From Geosiphon pyriformis (taxonomy: Eukaryota; Glomeromycota; Glomeromycetes; Archaeosporales; Geosiphonaceae), in NCBI GenBank assembly GCA_016748015.1, contig JAAOMT010000572.1, positions 335,905 to 399,904 of the forward strand: a stretch of DNA of 64,000 nt, written 5' to 3'. The translations under genes were made by a program, and so were the position numbers. Below, one piece after another: positions 62,920 through 64,000 of the stretch. Numbering within the stretch: the stretch's first letter is position 1; every line of letters begins with the position of its first letter. The notes under the pieces are model-generated. The model was not told where the DNA came from. It made no database searches and saw nothing but the letters and a program-made list of their open reading frames with translations.

Positions 62920-63581
62920 TTAATTCAAAATGTATCCCAAACTTCCTTTGTTACCTGTACGCTCGTATTGGTTTTTAAGACGGTCAAACATATTTTGAAT
63001 TTTTCTGTTTTGATTCATGGCATAATTTTTGACTTGACGCGTTGTTCGACGTGAATTTGGATCAAAAGAAAGCTCTTTTGCGATAGAATCCCAATCAGAT
63101 GACCAACTAGGACAGCGCACTCGTGATAAAATAATCTCTTCTTCTTTAGGGGAAAGTAGGCTTTTATTTACTGATATTTTTTGAAAGAAAAAAAAAACAA
63201 ATTAGGTTCAATTCAAAATTATTAAAAAACGTAAAAATTTTTGTAAAAAGCCAAAATTTTACTCTTTGGATCGAGGTTGTAAATCCAGCTGTTTGAAAGA
63301 ATTTTCAAATAAATTTTTTTTAACTTTCAGGACTCAAAAATATGAGAAGCGTTTAGTAACTCTTACCGTTCACGACAAGAATCTGGTGTACGGTTAGGCA
63401 AATCTTCACTAATAGTTCGCCAAGGATTAGGATTTTGTTGAGAATCATAAGGTTCTATCCGCGATATCAGGAGCCTGTCCTCCTTTTTTAAAAATATTAA
63501 ACACCAATGTTAGTATCTTAAATTTAAAATTTTTGCAAAGAAATAATTTTATACCTCAGGGGTCCATTTAGAATTTGGCAT
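62920..63581 (-). CDS. Small two-repeat Myb (SANT) DNA-binding protein F
   Basis: Four exons (63555-63581, 63367-63482, 63263-63288, 62920-63170) encode 139 residues. Exon 1 codes only nine residues (M-P-N-S-K-W-T-P-E). Repeat 1 carries a small insertion before N-P-W-R-T-I-S and ends D-S-C-R-E-R-W-I-Y-N-L. Repeat 2 is also lengthened: D-W-D-S-I-A, then R-R-T-T-R-Q-V-K-N-Y-A. Both repeats keep W-x-x-I as the core, and the gene ends in S-L-G-Y-I-L-N like the others. Although the most diverged member, it retains the 26-nt exon and all intron positions. Confidence 0.85.
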
Positions 63582-64000
63582 TGGGTCTCAGAAATTCTAA
63601 AAAGTTTCTTTAAAAAAAAATTTTATTGAAATGAGAAACATTTTAAAGAGCTTTATTGCATGAGGTTACATTTCCTACACAATGATATATGTCACAATCC
63701 ATTTTTAAAAATTAAAAAAAGACAATGAAGTTGTACCAATTAAAAGGTGCATTCCTAGTTTATTTATTTATTCATTAATTAATGGCATTGTCTTTAAAAA
63801 TTTTTATTTTTATTTTTCGGAAAAATATGAAAAATATGTTTCCCTAATAATGGAAAACCTTAATTTAAGGTTCAAGAATAGGTTTTTTCATTGTGTTTAA
63901 AAAAACTTTATTTCCATTCTAAACCTTTTCTGTAGCAATAGGAATGCAAAGCAATAAATAAATTTTTTGAGATTTTTTTTATCTGGTACTTGCAGCATAC
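63582..64000. other. 5' flank of Myb F
   Basis: AT-rich, no gene seen. It probably contains the Myb F promoter. Confidence 0.4.

Noticed and set aside
25658-63581. Mating-type (HD) locus
   Set aside because: The DNA-binding proteins have Myb repeats with W-x-x-I cores, not homeodomains (no W-F-x-N-x-R motif).
1-64000. CRISPR arrays, bacterial operons or phage elements
   Set aside because: No spaced direct repeats; genes have spliceosomal introns and long spacers, so the window is eukaryotic.

Overview
This is a 64 kb, very AT-rich, intron-dense eukaryotic window, most probably from a fungus. Introns are short and mostly GT-AG. Genes are small and far apart. A Sel1-repeat gene, decayed chromate-transporter and P450-like genes, Tc1, LINE and chromodomain-type Ty3/gypsy relics, and many microsatellites all fit an early-diverging fungus. 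Arbuscular mycorrhizal fungi (Glomeromycotina) are my best guess, because the LINE resembles the type I know from them. This placement is inference.

Layout: 0.2-1.1 kb is a decayed Tc1/mariner copy. 3.5-8.7 kb is a 5' truncated, heavily mutated LINE. 10.9-11.9 kb encodes a serine-rich protein with a signal peptide and a GPI-like tail. A possible P450 remnant lies near 13.3 kb. A two-domain chromate transporter pseudogene lies at 15.4-16.8 kb. A tail-anchored PY-motif protein follows at 17.7-18.4 kb, then a Sel1-repeat protein at 20.0-20.8 kb and a five-exon short-chain dehydrogenase at 21.4-22.7 kb. From 26 to 36 kb the DNA is AT-rich, with tandem repeats and homopolymers and no convincing gene.

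The most interesting part is 25.6-63.6 kb. It holds six small two-repeat Myb (SANT) genes: three of them near 26, 36 and 40 kb, the others near 43, 54 and 63 kb. All six have the same four-exon structure, including an internal exon of exactly 26 nt, and five or six share a C-terminal tail of the form MS-x-(D/E)-x-(I/L)-L-N. Interleaved with them are three paralogs of a second family (50.5-51.8, 58.2-59.8 and 61.3-62.7 kb). These have a conserved beta-rich N-terminal domain, a helical segment around PEQR-x-E-x-IWLH, and a C-terminal PB1/ubiquitin-like domain. I do not recognise this architecture as a named family. The two families look like a locally duplicated regulatory gene cluster of DNA-binding proteins and possible PB1-type partners. 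The partnership is a hypothesis from proximity.

Between 45.7 and 49.7 kb lies a degenerate Ty3/gypsy chromovirus relic with two diverged terminal repeats. Its decay, like that of the LINE and Tc1 copies, looks dominated by C-to-T and G-to-A changes; both catalytic Asp codons of its reverse transcriptase now read Asn.
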